A stretch of 64,000 nt of DNA, taken from contig CAYSQW010000009.1 in NCBI GenBank assembly GCA_964433135.1, forward strand, positions 25,573 to 89,572, given 5' to 3'. Source of the stretch: CAYSQW01 sp964433135. Lineage in GTDB: Bacteria; Acidobacteriota; Aminicenantia; Aminicenantales; Aminicenantaceae. Below the pieces are notes generated by a model, which did no database searches, was not told where the DNA came from, and saw only the letters and a list, made by a program, of their open reading frames with translations. The position numbers were made by a program, and so were the translations under genes. This document shows positions 41,840 to 50,021 of the stretch, piece by piece (position 1 is the first letter of the stretch; each line of letters opens with the position of its first letter).

Positions 41840-42991
41840 GTGAGGAGGGGACTGCGTTTTCTTGTCATATCGCTGACCGTGATGTCTTTTCTGCCGCGGA
41901 CAGGTTTTCCGCAGAGCTTGTCATGGAAGGGAATGGTTGCCGGATGGTTTACCGCGAACAATAAGCAAACGACAAAGCCGCAGCTCGGAATTCGCTATCT
42001 CCCGGAATTTTCACTGGCGGTCGATGTCGACGAAGACAAGCTTGTGGATATGGATTTTTCCTTGAATACATTCCGATCGGGTGAATGCAGGGCCTGGGAT
42101 AATGTGCGTACCAGCGGTATTTTCAAGCCGTACCGTGCCTGGATCCGTTATTCCTCGCCGCGTTTCGAAGCTCGCCTGGGTTTACAGAAAATAAATTTCG
42201 GATCCGCCTCCATGCTGCGGCCGCTGATGTGGTTCGACCGGTTGGATCCGCGCGATCCGCTCCAGATAACCGATGGTGTCTATGCGATTCTTTTCCGGTA
42301 TTATTTTCTCAATAACGGGAATCTCTGGCTGTGGGGCCTTTACGGAAACGACGACACGAAAGGCTGGGAAGCTTATGCGTCCCAAAAGGATGCTCCGGAG
42401 TTCGGAGGACGATGGCAGTTCCCTCTTTTTCATGGAGAACTTGCGCTTACTGCACATCACCGCCGGTTGGTCGTTTCCGCCCCTCCTTCCGCCATGATGC
42501 CGGTGTTTGAAGAGACCGTCCCCGAGAACCGGGTGGCCATTGACGGGAAATGGGATTATATCGTCGGTTTCTGGGTGGAAGGAAGTCTGACTCATGCCGA
42601 CAGCGACCTGCTGCCTTTTCCCTACCAGAGAGCCGTAAATGCGGGGCTGGATTACACGCTGGGGATCGGGAACGGGTTGAATATCATGGGGGAATTTTTT
42701 CACCTCTCGAATGCTCAAGCGGCGTTCGGCAGTGGGGAAGGCCTGAACATGACCGCCGTATCGATCCGATATCCGCTGGGACTATTTGATTCGATCAGCT
42801 CCATATTCTACTACGATTGGAAGGAGAAAGACCTCTACAGCTTTCTCCAGTGGCAGCGCACCTATGACCGATGGATCTTAAATCTCATCGCGTTCTGGAA
42901 TCCCAGGCAGCTGGAACTCTATGCCAATCAGAGCGGAGCGCCGGTTTTTGAAGGTCTGGGAATTCAGCTGATGGTGGTTTTCAACCATTGA
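41840..42991 (+). CDS. Predicted outer-membrane beta-barrel channel of the ABC/LolA locus
   Basis: The 383-residue protein starts with GTG immediately after the TetR stop. A signal peptide (LRFLVISLTVMSFLPRTGFPQ) is followed by alternating strands rich in Tyr, Trp and Phe, e.g. ARLGLQKINFGSASMLRP, LWLWGLYGNDDTKGWEAY and SISSIFYYDWKEKDLYSFLQW. It ends in QLMVVFNH. The pattern fits a 16-18-strand porin-like barrel. No named family is recognised with certainty; the DUF1302/alginate-export style is the closest impression. It would be the outer-membrane component of the export system encoded downstream. Confidence 0.65.
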   Translation: MRRGLRFLVISLTVMSFLPRTGFPQSLSWKGMVAGWFTANNKQTTKPQLGIRYLPEFSLAVDVDEDKLVDMDFSLNTFRSGECRAWDNVRTSGIFKPYRAWIRYSSPRFEARLGLQKINFGSASMLRPLMWFDRLDPRDPLQITDGVYAILFRYYFLNNGNLWLWGLYGNDDTKGWEAYASQKDAPEFGGRWQFPLFHGELALTAHHRRLVVSAPPSAMMPVFEETVPENRVAIDGKWDYIVGFWVEGSLTHADSDLLPFPYQRAVNAGLDYTLGIGNGLNIMGEFFHLSNAQAAFGSGEGLNMTAVSIRYPLGLFDSISSIFYYDWKEKDLYSFLQWQRTYDRWILNLIAFWNPRQLELYANQSGAPVFEGLGIQLMVVFNH

Positions 42992-43055
42992 TCCTTGTAT
43001 GATAGCATGGGATAAACGTATGGATAAGAATGATATTCAACAAGATGAGGGAAGA

Positions 43056-43778
43056 ATGGAAAATTCGTATCTGATCAAGACCGATCAACTGGTTAAGACG
43101 TATCCAATGGGACAGCACGTGCTGAAGGCATTGGACCAAGTGAGCCTCAGCTTTCTTTCAGGTGAATTCGCGGGATTCGTGGGGCCGAGCGGTTCGGGAA
43201 AAACGACGCTGCTCAATATCCTGGGATCCCTGGATGCTCCCACGGAGGGCAGTGCCCAAGTGATGGGGGAGAAGATCGAAGACCTTTCTCACAAGGATGC
43301 GGCCGATCTCCGGAATCGGCAGATCGGGTTTATCTTCCAGACGTTCAATCTGCTTCCGGTGTATACCGTGTTTGAAAACGTTGAGTTCCCGCTGCTGCTT
43401 CTGGGATTGTCGGCATCCGAGCGGAAAGACAAGGTTATGCAGGCGCTGGAATGGGTTCACCTGGCGGACCGGGCGAAATCCAAGCCCTCTCAGCTTTCCG
43501 GGGGACAGAGCCAGCGCGTGGCCATCGCCCGGGCCGTAGTCAAGAAACCGCGGTTGATTCTGGCCGATGAGCCCACGGCGAATCTGGATGCGGAGAACTC
43601 TCATAATATCCTTCGGACGATGGTGAAGCTCAACCTGGAATTGGGGACGACTTTTCTTTTCGCGACTCACGATGACAAGGTCATCAAGTACCTGAGGCGG
43701 AAGATCACCCTGTATGACGGCAAGGTGGCCCGGGATGAAGTGTACGATGCCGAGCCGACGAGGGAGAAGACATCATGA
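43056..43778 (+). CDS. ABC transporter ATP-binding subunit (LolD/MacB-like)
   Basis: A 240-residue ATPase with Walker A GPSGSGKTT, the Q-loop in QIGFIFQTFNLLP, the signature LSGGQSQRVAIARA, Walker B LILADEPTANLD and the H-loop FATHD. The GFIFQTFNLLPVYTVFENVEFPLLL stretch (core FNLLPVYTV) places it with LolD/MacB-type ATPases that drive FtsX-fold permeases mechanically. Starts at 42999 and 43020 are possible, but GAGGGAAG directly precedes ATG 43056. Its stop overlaps the first permease by four bases. Confidence 0.92.
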   Translation: MENSYLIKTDQLVKTYPMGQHVLKALDQVSLSFLSGEFAGFVGPSGSGKTTLLNILGSLDAPTEGSAQVMGEKIEDLSHKDAADLRNRQIGFIFQTFNLLPVYTVFENVEFPLLLLGLSASERKDKVMQALEWVHLADRAKSKPSQLSGGQSQRVAIARAVVKKPRLILADEPTANLDAENSHNILRTMVKLNLELGTTFLFATHDDKVIKYLRRKITLYDGKVARDEVYDAEPTREKTS

Positions 43779-44947
43779 TCATCCCGAAACTGGCGCTGCG
43801 CAATCTGCTCGGTGCCGGCATACGAACCTGGCTCAATGTGGTGGTGCTTTCCTTTTCGTTCGTGGCGATCATCTGGACTCAGGGGTATATCGAGGGGATG
43901 AACCAGCAGATGGCCCAGTCAAAAATCCAATCGGAATATGCAGGCGGTCAGTACTGGCAGGAAATGTATGATCCCTTCGATCCGCTTTCGCTGCTCGATG
44001 CGCATGCTCCGGTCCCCGACGCTATCCGGGAGATGGTGGAACAAGGGGAGGCGGCTCCGGTTTTGGTGATTCAGGCCTCCATCTATCCCGATGGGCGAAT
44101 GCGAAGCATTTTACTGAAAGGAATCCCACCTGAACAGGATGTGATCGCCCTGCCCTCCCGGTTCCTGCAGCGAGAAGGAGATTCCGTTCCCGCCCTGATC
44201 GGAGGCCGTATGGCGAAATCCGTCGGTTTGGAGATCGGGGACACTTTCATCGTGCAGTGGCGGGACGCAGGAGGCACCTTCGATGCCGTCGACGTGGAGA
44301 TCGTCCAGATCATGACCACCTCGGTTCAAAGCATTGATTCGGGACAGGTCTGGATTCCGTTGGACAGGCTGCGGGATATGGCGGAAATGAAGGGAGAAGC
44401 CAGCTACATCGTGGTGGCTCAGGACCGGGAAGATCTTCCCGAAGCCGCGGGCTGGGAGTTCAAGGATCTGGAATTCCTGCTGGCCGATGTGCGCGCCATC
44501 ATTCAATCGAAATCGGTGGGGTCATCCATCATGTATATCGTTCTTCTGCTGCTGGCGATGTTGGCCATTTTCGACACCCAGGTGCTGTCCATATTTCGCC
44601 GGAAAAAAGAGATGGGAACACTCATGGCGTTGGGATTCACCCGCCTGCGCATTATTCAGCTGTTCACTATGGAGGGGGCGTTGAACGGTGTTTTGGCCGC
44701 TCTTGTCGCCGCTCTTTACGGAATACCCCTTTTGGGATATGCCGCCAGGAAAGGGTGGGCCATGCCCCAGGGTGTGGATTCTTTCGGATTGGCTATCGGA
44801 GAGAAATTATTTCCCGTATTCGGCGTAGGACTGGTGATCGGGACGACACTCCTGGTTTTAATGGTGACGACGATCGTTAGTTATATCCCCACCCGTCGTA
44901 TCGCGAAGCTCAAACCGACGGAAGCTTTGAGAGGAAGCTCAACATGA
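43775..44947 (+). CDS. FtsX-like ABC permease, first subunit
   Basis: The 390-residue protein has one N-terminal membrane segment (RTWLNVVVLSFSFVAIIWTQG-like), a periplasmic domain of about 210 residues, and three C-terminal segments. Those begin SSIMYIVLLLLAMLAIFDTQVLSIFRRKKEMGTLMALGFTR, whose KKEMGTLMALG is the ATPase-coupling element, and finish with TRRIAKLKPTEALRG. This is the LolC/LolE-MacB fold. Overlaps of four bases with the ATPase before and the second permease after indicate a fixed-stoichiometry complex. Confidence 0.88.
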   Translation: MIIPKLALRNLLGAGIRTWLNVVVLSFSFVAIIWTQGYIEGMNQQMAQSKIQSEYAGGQYWQEMYDPFDPLSLLDAHAPVPDAIREMVEQGEAAPVLVIQASIYPDGRMRSILLKGIPPEQDVIALPSRFLQREGDSVPALIGGRMAKSVGLEIGDTFIVQWRDAGGTFDAVDVEIVQIMTTSVQSIDSGQVWIPLDRLRDMAEMKGEASYIVVAQDREDLPEAAGWEFKDLEFLLADVRAIIQSKSVGSSIMYIVLLLLAMLAIFDTQVLSIFRRKKEMGTLMALGFTRLRIIQLFTMEGALNGVLAALVAALYGIPLLGYAARKGWAMPQGVDSFGLAIGEKLFPVFGVGLVIGTTLLVLMVTTIVSYIPTRRIAKLKPTEALRGSST

Positions 44948-46218
44948 TAAAATTCCTGTTTAAAGGGCTTATGCGGGATCGGTCTCGCAGCCTCCTGCCC
45001 ATTCTGGTGACCACGATCGGCGTCATGCTGACGGTATTCATGTTCTGCTATATCAACGGCGCGGAAACCGATATTATCGAGGGAAACGCGAAGTTCAGCA
45101 CAGGACATGTCAAGATCATGTCGCGTGCCTATGCCGAAGAGGAGGATCAGGTTCCCAATGACCTGGCCTATATTGGGATTGAAGAGCTGATGGGGCAGCT
45201 TAAGGCTGATTATCCGCAGTATGTCTGGACACCGCGTATCCGTTTCGGCGGATTGCTGGACATTCCGGATGAGCGGGGAGAAACCCGGAGTCAGGGTCCG
45301 GTAATGGGAATGGCTGTCGACCTCCTGAATGATTCGAGTTTCGAATCGGATCTGCTGAATCTGGACGATGCCCTGATCCGGGGAAGGATTCCGGCAAATC
45401 CGGGCGAGATCTTGATCAGCGATGAGTTTGCGAGGCAATTAGGCCTTGCGCTGGGAGAAACCGCCACTTTGGTCGGATCCACCATGTACGGAAGCATGAC
45501 AACCGCGAATTTTTCGGTCGTGGGAACGATCCGTTTCGGGGTTCCCGCCATGGACCGCGGGGCCATGATTGCCGATATTTCAGATATCCAGACGGTTATG
45601 GACATGCCGGATACCGCCGGTGAGATTCTGGGTTTTGCCAGGGATTTCATATATCGGCGAGAGGAAACCGCCGAGAGCGCCACGATATTCAATGCGCGCT
45701 ATTCGGGGACGGATGATGAGTTCGCCCCGATTATGGTGTCGCTGCATGAGCAAAACGAACTGGAACAGATGCTGGAGCTGTATGGTTCCATTACCGGCGT
45801 GGCGCTTGTGATCTTCGTTATCGTGATGTCGATCGTTCTTTGGAATGCAGGTCTGATGGGCAGCCTCCGAAGATATGGAGAGATCGGCTTACGACTTGCC
45901 ATCGGAGAGCCCAAGGGACATCTTTACCGGACACTGATCGCAGAGTCCTTGATGGTCGGTTGTGTCGGATCGGTTCTGGGAACGGCGCTCGGATTGGGAT
46001 TTTCTTATTATTTGCAAGCAAAGGGAATCAATATCACCACCATGATGCAGAATGCATCCATGATCATGTCGGGTATCATACGAGCCCGCGTGACCCCCGC
46101 CAGTTATGTGATCGGTTTTATCCCCGGTCTGGCCGCCGCCGTGCTCGGAACATCCATATCCGGAATCGGTATCTTCCGTCGCCGGACGGCACAGTTGATC
46201 AAGGAGTTGGAGACATGA
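44944..46218 (+). CDS. FtsX-like ABC permease, second subunit
   Basis: The 424-residue protein has the same four-segment FtsX layout. TM1 is SLLPILVTTIGVMLTVFMFCYIN, and a longer periplasmic domain follows (about 45-290). The FtsX core begins GVALVIFVIVMSIVLWNAGLMG and continues GSLRRYGEIGLRLAIGEPKGHLYRTLI, with the coupling motif YGEIGLRLAIGE. It pairs with the first permease as a LolCE-like heterodimer. Its stop overlaps the start of the LolA-like gene. Confidence 0.88.
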   Translation: MIKFLFKGLMRDRSRSLLPILVTTIGVMLTVFMFCYINGAETDIIEGNAKFSTGHVKIMSRAYAEEEDQVPNDLAYIGIEELMGQLKADYPQYVWTPRIRFGGLLDIPDERGETRSQGPVMGMAVDLLNDSSFESDLLNLDDALIRGRIPANPGEILISDEFARQLGLALGETATLVGSTMYGSMTTANFSVVGTIRFGVPAMDRGAMIADISDIQTVMDMPDTAGEILGFARDFIYRREETAESATIFNARYSGTDDEFAPIMVSLHEQNELEQMLELYGSITGVALVIFVIVMSIVLWNAGLMGSLRRYGEIGLRLAIGEPKGHLYRTLIAESLMVGCVGSVLGTALGLGFSYYLQAKGINITTMMQNASMIMSGIIRARVTPASYVIGFIPGLAAAVLGTSISGIGIFRRRTAQLIKELET

Positions 46219-46955
46219 AAAGAATAATCCCGGGTGTCATCCTGATTCTGACGGTTTCTCTTCTGTCGGCGCAAATCCCATCCGGGGATGATATTCTCCG
46301 GCGGTTGGATGCCAATACGGTTTCCGATAGCCGAATCTCCGTCGGAAAGATGATCATCCATGGGAGACGCAGCAGCCGGACCGTCGAGGCTAAATCCTGG
46401 GTCCGGGGTACGGAGCAGTCATTTACGGAATATCTTGCACCCGCCCGCGAGCGGGGAACCAAGATGCTCAAACTTGACGATCAACTGTGGACTTATTCCC
46501 CGTCGACGGACCGAACGATTCTGATCGCAGGGCATATGCTGCGGCAGTCGGTGATGGGATCGGATCTGTCTTATGAAGATTTCATGGAAGAGCCGCTGCT
46601 GCATAGGTTGTACTCGGCGAAGGTCGTGGGGGAAGACACGGTCCTGGATCGATCATGTTGGGTCTTGGATTTGAAAGCGGTTAAAGACGATGTATCCTAC
46701 GCATCGAGAAAAATCTGGGTGGATAAAGAAAGGGATCTCGCACTCAAGGAAGAACGCTTTGCCAAGGGAGGAAAGCTCCTCAAAACTACTGAAGTCAAAA
46801 GTGTTAAAAGGATTCAGAACCGGTGGGTCGCCGATCTTGTGATATTCAAGGATGCGCTCAAGCAGGGAAGGGGAACGGAGTTTACGCTTGATTCCATCGA
46901 TTTCGAAGCAAACATCCCGGAAACCATTTTCACAAAGGCCTCATTGAGAAAATAA
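46215..46955 (+). CDS. Periplasmic outer-membrane lipoprotein-sorting (LolA-like) protein
   Basis: The 246-residue protein starts at the ATGA overlap (46215) with GGAG upstream and a signal peptide (IIPGVILILTVSLLSAQ). The mature part begins SGDDILRRLDANTV and continues with the half-barrel strands of the LolA/LppX superfamily: GKMIIHGRR, VEAKSWVRGTEQSFTEYL, RERGTKMLKLDDQLWTYSPSTDRTI. YASRKIWVDKERDLALKEE follows, as annotated for outer-membrane lipoprotein-sorting proteins. It should shuttle a lipid or lipoprotein across the periplasm from the ABC complex. It closes the operon. Confidence 0.85.
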   Translation: MKRIIPGVILILTVSLLSAQIPSGDDILRRLDANTVSDSRISVGKMIIHGRRSSRTVEAKSWVRGTEQSFTEYLAPARERGTKMLKLDDQLWTYSPSTDRTILIAGHMLRQSVMGSDLSYEDFMEEPLLHRLYSAKVVGEDTVLDRSCWVLDLKAVKDDVSYASRKIWVDKERDLALKEERFAKGGKLLKTTEVKSVKRIQNRWVADLVIFKDALKQGRGTEFTLDSIDFEANIPETIFTKASLRK

Positions 46956-46983
46956 ATCCCGTTACGGCAAGTAATCCAAGCGT

Positions 46984-48465
46984 TTATGCTGTCGGGAGGT
47001 CGTCAAATTTATCAAGGAGTCCGGTTTTTCGGTTGAATTCCCGGATGAGGCGATCCCAATCTTTGTAGGCGTGATATTTTGCCGTCCAGTATTCCTCGTC
47101 AAACCATTGACGATCGAGTTCATCGGGATCCTTACCCAGCTGCTCCACCCATGTGAAGTATTTTAAATTGTGCATGCGTTTTTTATCCCAGTAGCTCATC
47201 TCCTGCATATGCTCGATGGAAGCGGCTTGGAGACAGTGTTCCCAGTCTTTTCCCGCCTGAAGATCGCTGTAAGGGCCACGTTGGAGGTTGAGCTCCTCAA
47301 TCCGGGTTCCGTAAAGCTCCATGGAATCGGTGGCGATGGTCAACAGGGAGTCTTTTTCGTTCATCTCGTAGTATTTCGCCATTTTAATGCATCCGATCAG
47401 GTTGGCGATCGAGGATATCCCCAGCAGTTCCAGCCGCTCGATGAAGTCCTCGTCTATTCCGTGTGCCGTGAGATGGGCGTGCCCGATCGGCTCGTTAAAA
47501 AGACGGAGCAGGCGCATGCAGGCCTCGTCGTCGATTCCGACTGTAATGTCCATGTTTTTCAGATTATGTATCCAGGGCACGTGCTTGTCGCCGATTCCCT
47601 CGATCCGGTGGGCGCCGTAACCGTTGTAGAGAAGCGTGGGACACTGCAGGGCTTCACCGGCGCCGATCTTGATCCGTGGGAACCTTTCGCGAAGATAATC
47701 CGCGCTGCCGAGGGTCCCGGCCGAGCCCTGTGTAAGGAAAATCCCCGTCAAGCGGCATCCGGATCGTTCCGTTTGCTGATAGACCTCCTCCAGTGCGCGC
47801 CCGGTGCAGGCGTAGTGCCATACGGAGTTGCCGATTTCATCGAACTGATTGAGGATCACGATCTCCTCCGGCCGTTCGGCTTTCAATGCGAAGCTTTTTG
47901 TATAAACCTCGCGCACGTTGCTTTCCGAGCCCGGGGTCGCGTGGATCTCCGCCCCGATATTCTCAAGCCAGTTGAAGCGTTCCCGGCTCATCTCTTCGGG
48001 CAGTACGGCGATGCTTGGGCAGGCGAGGAGGTGGGAATCATAAGCGCCGCCGCGACAGTAGTTCCCCGTCGAGGGCCACAAAGCTTTCTGACGAGTGGGA
48101 TCGAATTCTCCCCGGACCAGTTTTTCGACCAGCGGGCCGAATGTGGCTCCGACCTTGTGGGATCCGGTCGGAAAATATTTTCCGACCAGCATGAGGATGC
48201 GGGTCTTGACGCCTGAAAGCGCCGGGGGGATTTCAAGAAAATTAACGCCTCCGAATCCTCCACCATAAGCGATCGGGTCATTTTTCCATGTGATGCGAAA
48301 AAGATTACGGGAATGGAGGTCCCATAAACCGATTCCCTTCAACTCGTTTTTGATCCCGGCCGGAATCAGTTCCGGATCTATCATTTCCGCATAAGTGGGA
48401 ATGATGATATCGCGCTCGCGGCATCTCTTGATGGTTGCATTCAGGATTTTTTCGGTTGATGACAT
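46984..48465 (-). CDS. Fold-type II PLP-dependent enzyme (TrpB/cysteine-synthase superfamily), function unassigned
   Basis: The 493-residue enzyme contains the PLP lysine in YFPTGSHKVGATFGPLV, a Gly-rich phosphate loop in FLTQGSAGTLGSAD, and STGNYCRGGAYDSHLLA, which corresponds to the substrate carboxylate loop of threonine-synthase-like enzymes. A long N-terminal extension and a C-terminal tail rich in Trp and Tyr (DRQWFDEEYWTAKYHAYKDW) set it apart from TrpB and cysteine synthase. I recognise the family only as PLP-dependent lyase/synthase-like. GGAGG five bases before ATG 48465 fixes the start (an upstream ATG at 48477 overlaps it). It is divergent from homoserine dehydrogenase, hinting at homoserine/threonine chemistry, but this is inference. 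Confidence 0.75.
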   Translation of the reverse strand: MSSTEKILNATIKRCRERDIIIPTYAEMIDPELIPAGIKNELKGIGLWDLHSRNLFRITWKNDPIAYGGGFGGVNFLEIPPALSGVKTRILMLVGKYFPTGSHKVGATFGPLVEKLVRGEFDPTRQKALWPSTGNYCRGGAYDSHLLACPSIAVLPEEMSRERFNWLENIGAEIHATPGSESNVREVYTKSFALKAERPEEIVILNQFDEIGNSVWHYACTGRALEEVYQQTERSGCRLTGIFLTQGSAGTLGSADYLRERFPRIKIGAGEALQCPTLLYNGYGAHRIEGIGDKHVPWIHNLKNMDITVGIDDEACMRLLRLFNEPIGHAHLTAHGIDEDFIERLELLGISSIANLIGCIKMAKYYEMNEKDSLLTIATDSMELYGTRIEELNLQRGPYSDLQAGKDWEHCLQAASIEHMQEMSYWDKKRMHNLKYFTWVEQLGKDPDELDRQWFDEEYWTAKYHAYKDWDRLIREFNRKTGLLDKFDDLPTA

Positions 48466-48528
48466 GTTTGCCTCCATAATTCGGCAGGGTGCTTACGGCG
48501 TCCCGCTTTATGGTGATGTTTATATTAT

Positions 48529-48540
48529 ACACATACGATC
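48529..48540 (+). promoter_or_regulatory. AT-rich divergent promoter region
   Basis: The 155-base gap between the PLP enzyme and homoserine dehydrogenase contains TTTATATTATAC, which can supply a -10 (TATTAT or TATACA) for the plus-strand gene. No clear -35 is seen. A regulator controlling both genes could bind here. Confidence 0.3.
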
Positions 48541-48620
48541 CCTTAAATCCCTTCACGCCTCGGATTTTTATCTTTACTATTTTCCCGGGCTCCGCTACGA
48601 TTCATTTCCGGAAGGCGAAA

Positions 48621-49625
48621 ATGAAAACCATAAACATTGTATTGATGGGTTTCGGAAATGTCGGGAAAGCGTTTTATCAACTGTTGCGGGAGAAACGGGA
48701 TGTTTGCCGTAATCGATACGGATTGGACCCGGTTCTTGTGGCGGTGTTCAGAAGCCGCGGAGGATGTGATCGTTTTCCCGGATTTGACGAAGGATCGGGG
48801 GGCGAACTCGAATGGAATCCGGGACTTGGATTTGAATCGGTTCTGTCCGGGCAAGCGCCGGGTGTCATGATCGAATGCACTCCCGGTTTCACGGGTTCCG
48901 GAGATCCGGGATTGACCCATATCCGCGGCGCTTTAAACAGACGATGGCATGTGGTGACCGCCAACAAGGCCCCACTGGTTGTTGATTGGAGCGGTCTCAT
49001 GAAGTTGGCGAAGGAACATCATCGGCAGCTCAGAATCAGCGGTGCGACGGCGGCGGCTCTTCCCACCGTGGATGTAGCTGAGGTGGCTCTCGCCGGAACC
49101 GATATCGAGCGCGTCGAGGGGATTCTGAACGGGACCACAAATTATATCCTGACTCAGGTAAGAGAGGGAAGAGCCTTTGAAGAAGCCCTTCGGGAAGCCC
49201 AGGAGCGGGGAATAGCGGAAACCGATCCTCGAAATGATGTGGAAGGATGGGATACCGCTTATAAAATCCTGCTGTTGGCTAATGTGATATTTGAGGCGGA
49301 TCTCAAACTGGAGGATATTCGTGTTGAGGGTATTACGGGACTCAGCGATGAGCAGATCCGATCCGGGCGTGTTCCCGGGCATGAGCTCAAACTGTTGGGA
49401 CGGATATGCCGTGATGCCGGAGGCCTTGAACTGGAGGTTCGTCCCCGTGTGATCGAAAAAGATCATCCGCTCTTCGGAGTGGATAACACGGAGAAGGGGA
49501 TCGCGTTCTGGACCGACACCATGTCCGCGGTTACGGTAATCGGAGGGAAATCCGATCCTCGTGCCACGGCTGCCGCCATGCTGAAGGATCTTCTGCTTAT
49601 CGACGGCGGTGATCGTTCAGACTGA
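48621..49625 (+). CDS. hom: Homoserine dehydrogenase
   Basis: This enzyme reduces aspartate semialdehyde to homoserine, the branch point to threonine and methionine. The 334-residue protein begins INIVLMGFGNVGKAFYQLL (NAD(P)-binding). The family motifs TANKAPLV near 120, GATAAALPTVDVAE near 140, VEGILNGTTNYILTQV near 170 and DPRNDVEGWDTAYKILLLA near 205, with its catalytic-type Asp/Lys, are present. There is no C-terminal ACT domain, so feedback inhibition by threonine through that domain is not expected. The frame extends to 48489, but GGAAGG before ATG 48621 fixes the start. Confidence 0.92.
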   Translation: MKTINIVLMGFGNVGKAFYQLLREKRDVCRNRYGLDPVLVAVFRSRGGCDRFPGFDEGSGGELEWNPGLGFESVLSGQAPGVMIECTPGFTGSGDPGLTHIRGALNRRWHVVTANKAPLVVDWSGLMKLAKEHHRQLRISGATAAALPTVDVAEVALAGTDIERVEGILNGTTNYILTQVREGRAFEEALREAQERGIAETDPRNDVEGWDTAYKILLLANVIFEADLKLEDIRVEGITGLSDEQIRSGRVPGHELKLLGRICRDAGGLELEVRPRVIEKDHPLFGVDNTEKGIAFWTDTMSAVTVIGGKSDPRATAAAMLKDLLLIDGGDRSD

Positions 49626-49693
49626 CGGATCTTGGGGTCGGCTTTCGTTTCCATACGAAGCGGTAGTAATACGGGGGATGATATCGGGTTTGA

Positions 49694-49722
49694 TTGACCT
49701 CAGACGGTTTTTTTGGTAAGTT
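49694..49722 (+). promoter_or_regulatory. Candidate promoter of tRNA-Ser(GGA)
   Basis: TTGACC (49694-49699) and TAAGTT (49717-49722) are 17 bases apart and lie 28 bases before the tRNA. This is a reasonable sigma-70 match on position and spacing. Confidence 0.4.
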
Positions 49723-49750
49723 AGACTTCCTCTTTTGGCCCATGCCCAGC

Positions 49751-49840
49751 GGAGAGGTGTCCGAGTGGCTTAAGGAGCACGCTTGGAAAGCGTGTGTGCG
49801 GGAAACCGTACCATGGGTTCGAATCCCATCCTCTCCGCCA
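49751..49840 (+). tRNA. tRNA-Ser (anticodon GGA)
   Basis: A 90-nucleotide class II tRNA. Acceptor arms GGAGAGG and CCTCTCC pair. The anticodon stem CACGC/GCGTG encloses TTGGAAA with anticodon GGA. A long variable arm follows, and the T-arm carries GGGTTCGAATCCC. The discriminator is G and CCA is encoded (49838-49840). The acceptor and T-arm match tRNA-Ser(CGA) at 39941. Confidence 0.95.
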
Positions 49841-49866
49841 GTAATCCATTAGGAGCCGACGGCCTT

Positions 49867-49970
49867 TGCATACGCCGCAATGCGTATGGATGGTTCGTCA
49901 TGTGAGCCGTTATGCCGTATGTTCGTGCCGCACGCAGTGATAACCCGCCGACGCGGGTGCTTACGGCATA
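49867..49970. repeat. Structured intergenic repeat downstream of tRNA-Ser
   Basis: Three nested or adjacent hairpins fill the space between tRNA-Ser and the M28 peptidase. These are CATACGC/GCGTATG (49869-49875 with 49882-49888), TATGCCGTA/TACGGCATA (49911-49919 with 49962-49970) and, inside the last pair, CCCGC/GCGGG (49944-49948 with 49953-49957). The GCATACGC word recurs. No coding frame is supported. It resembles a REP/MITE-like element, although only one copy is visible in the window. Confidence 0.5.
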
Positions 49971-50021
49971 CGCTATCTTTTTTACGTATTTTTCATCCCA
50001 TCAATATCGAAGGAGCTTTAA

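Noticed and set aside
48466..48620. Possible threonine-type leader peptide upstream of homoserine dehydrogenase
   Set aside because: The open frame is only an in-frame extension of hom without its own start or a Thr/Ile run, and no hairpin-T-run follows.
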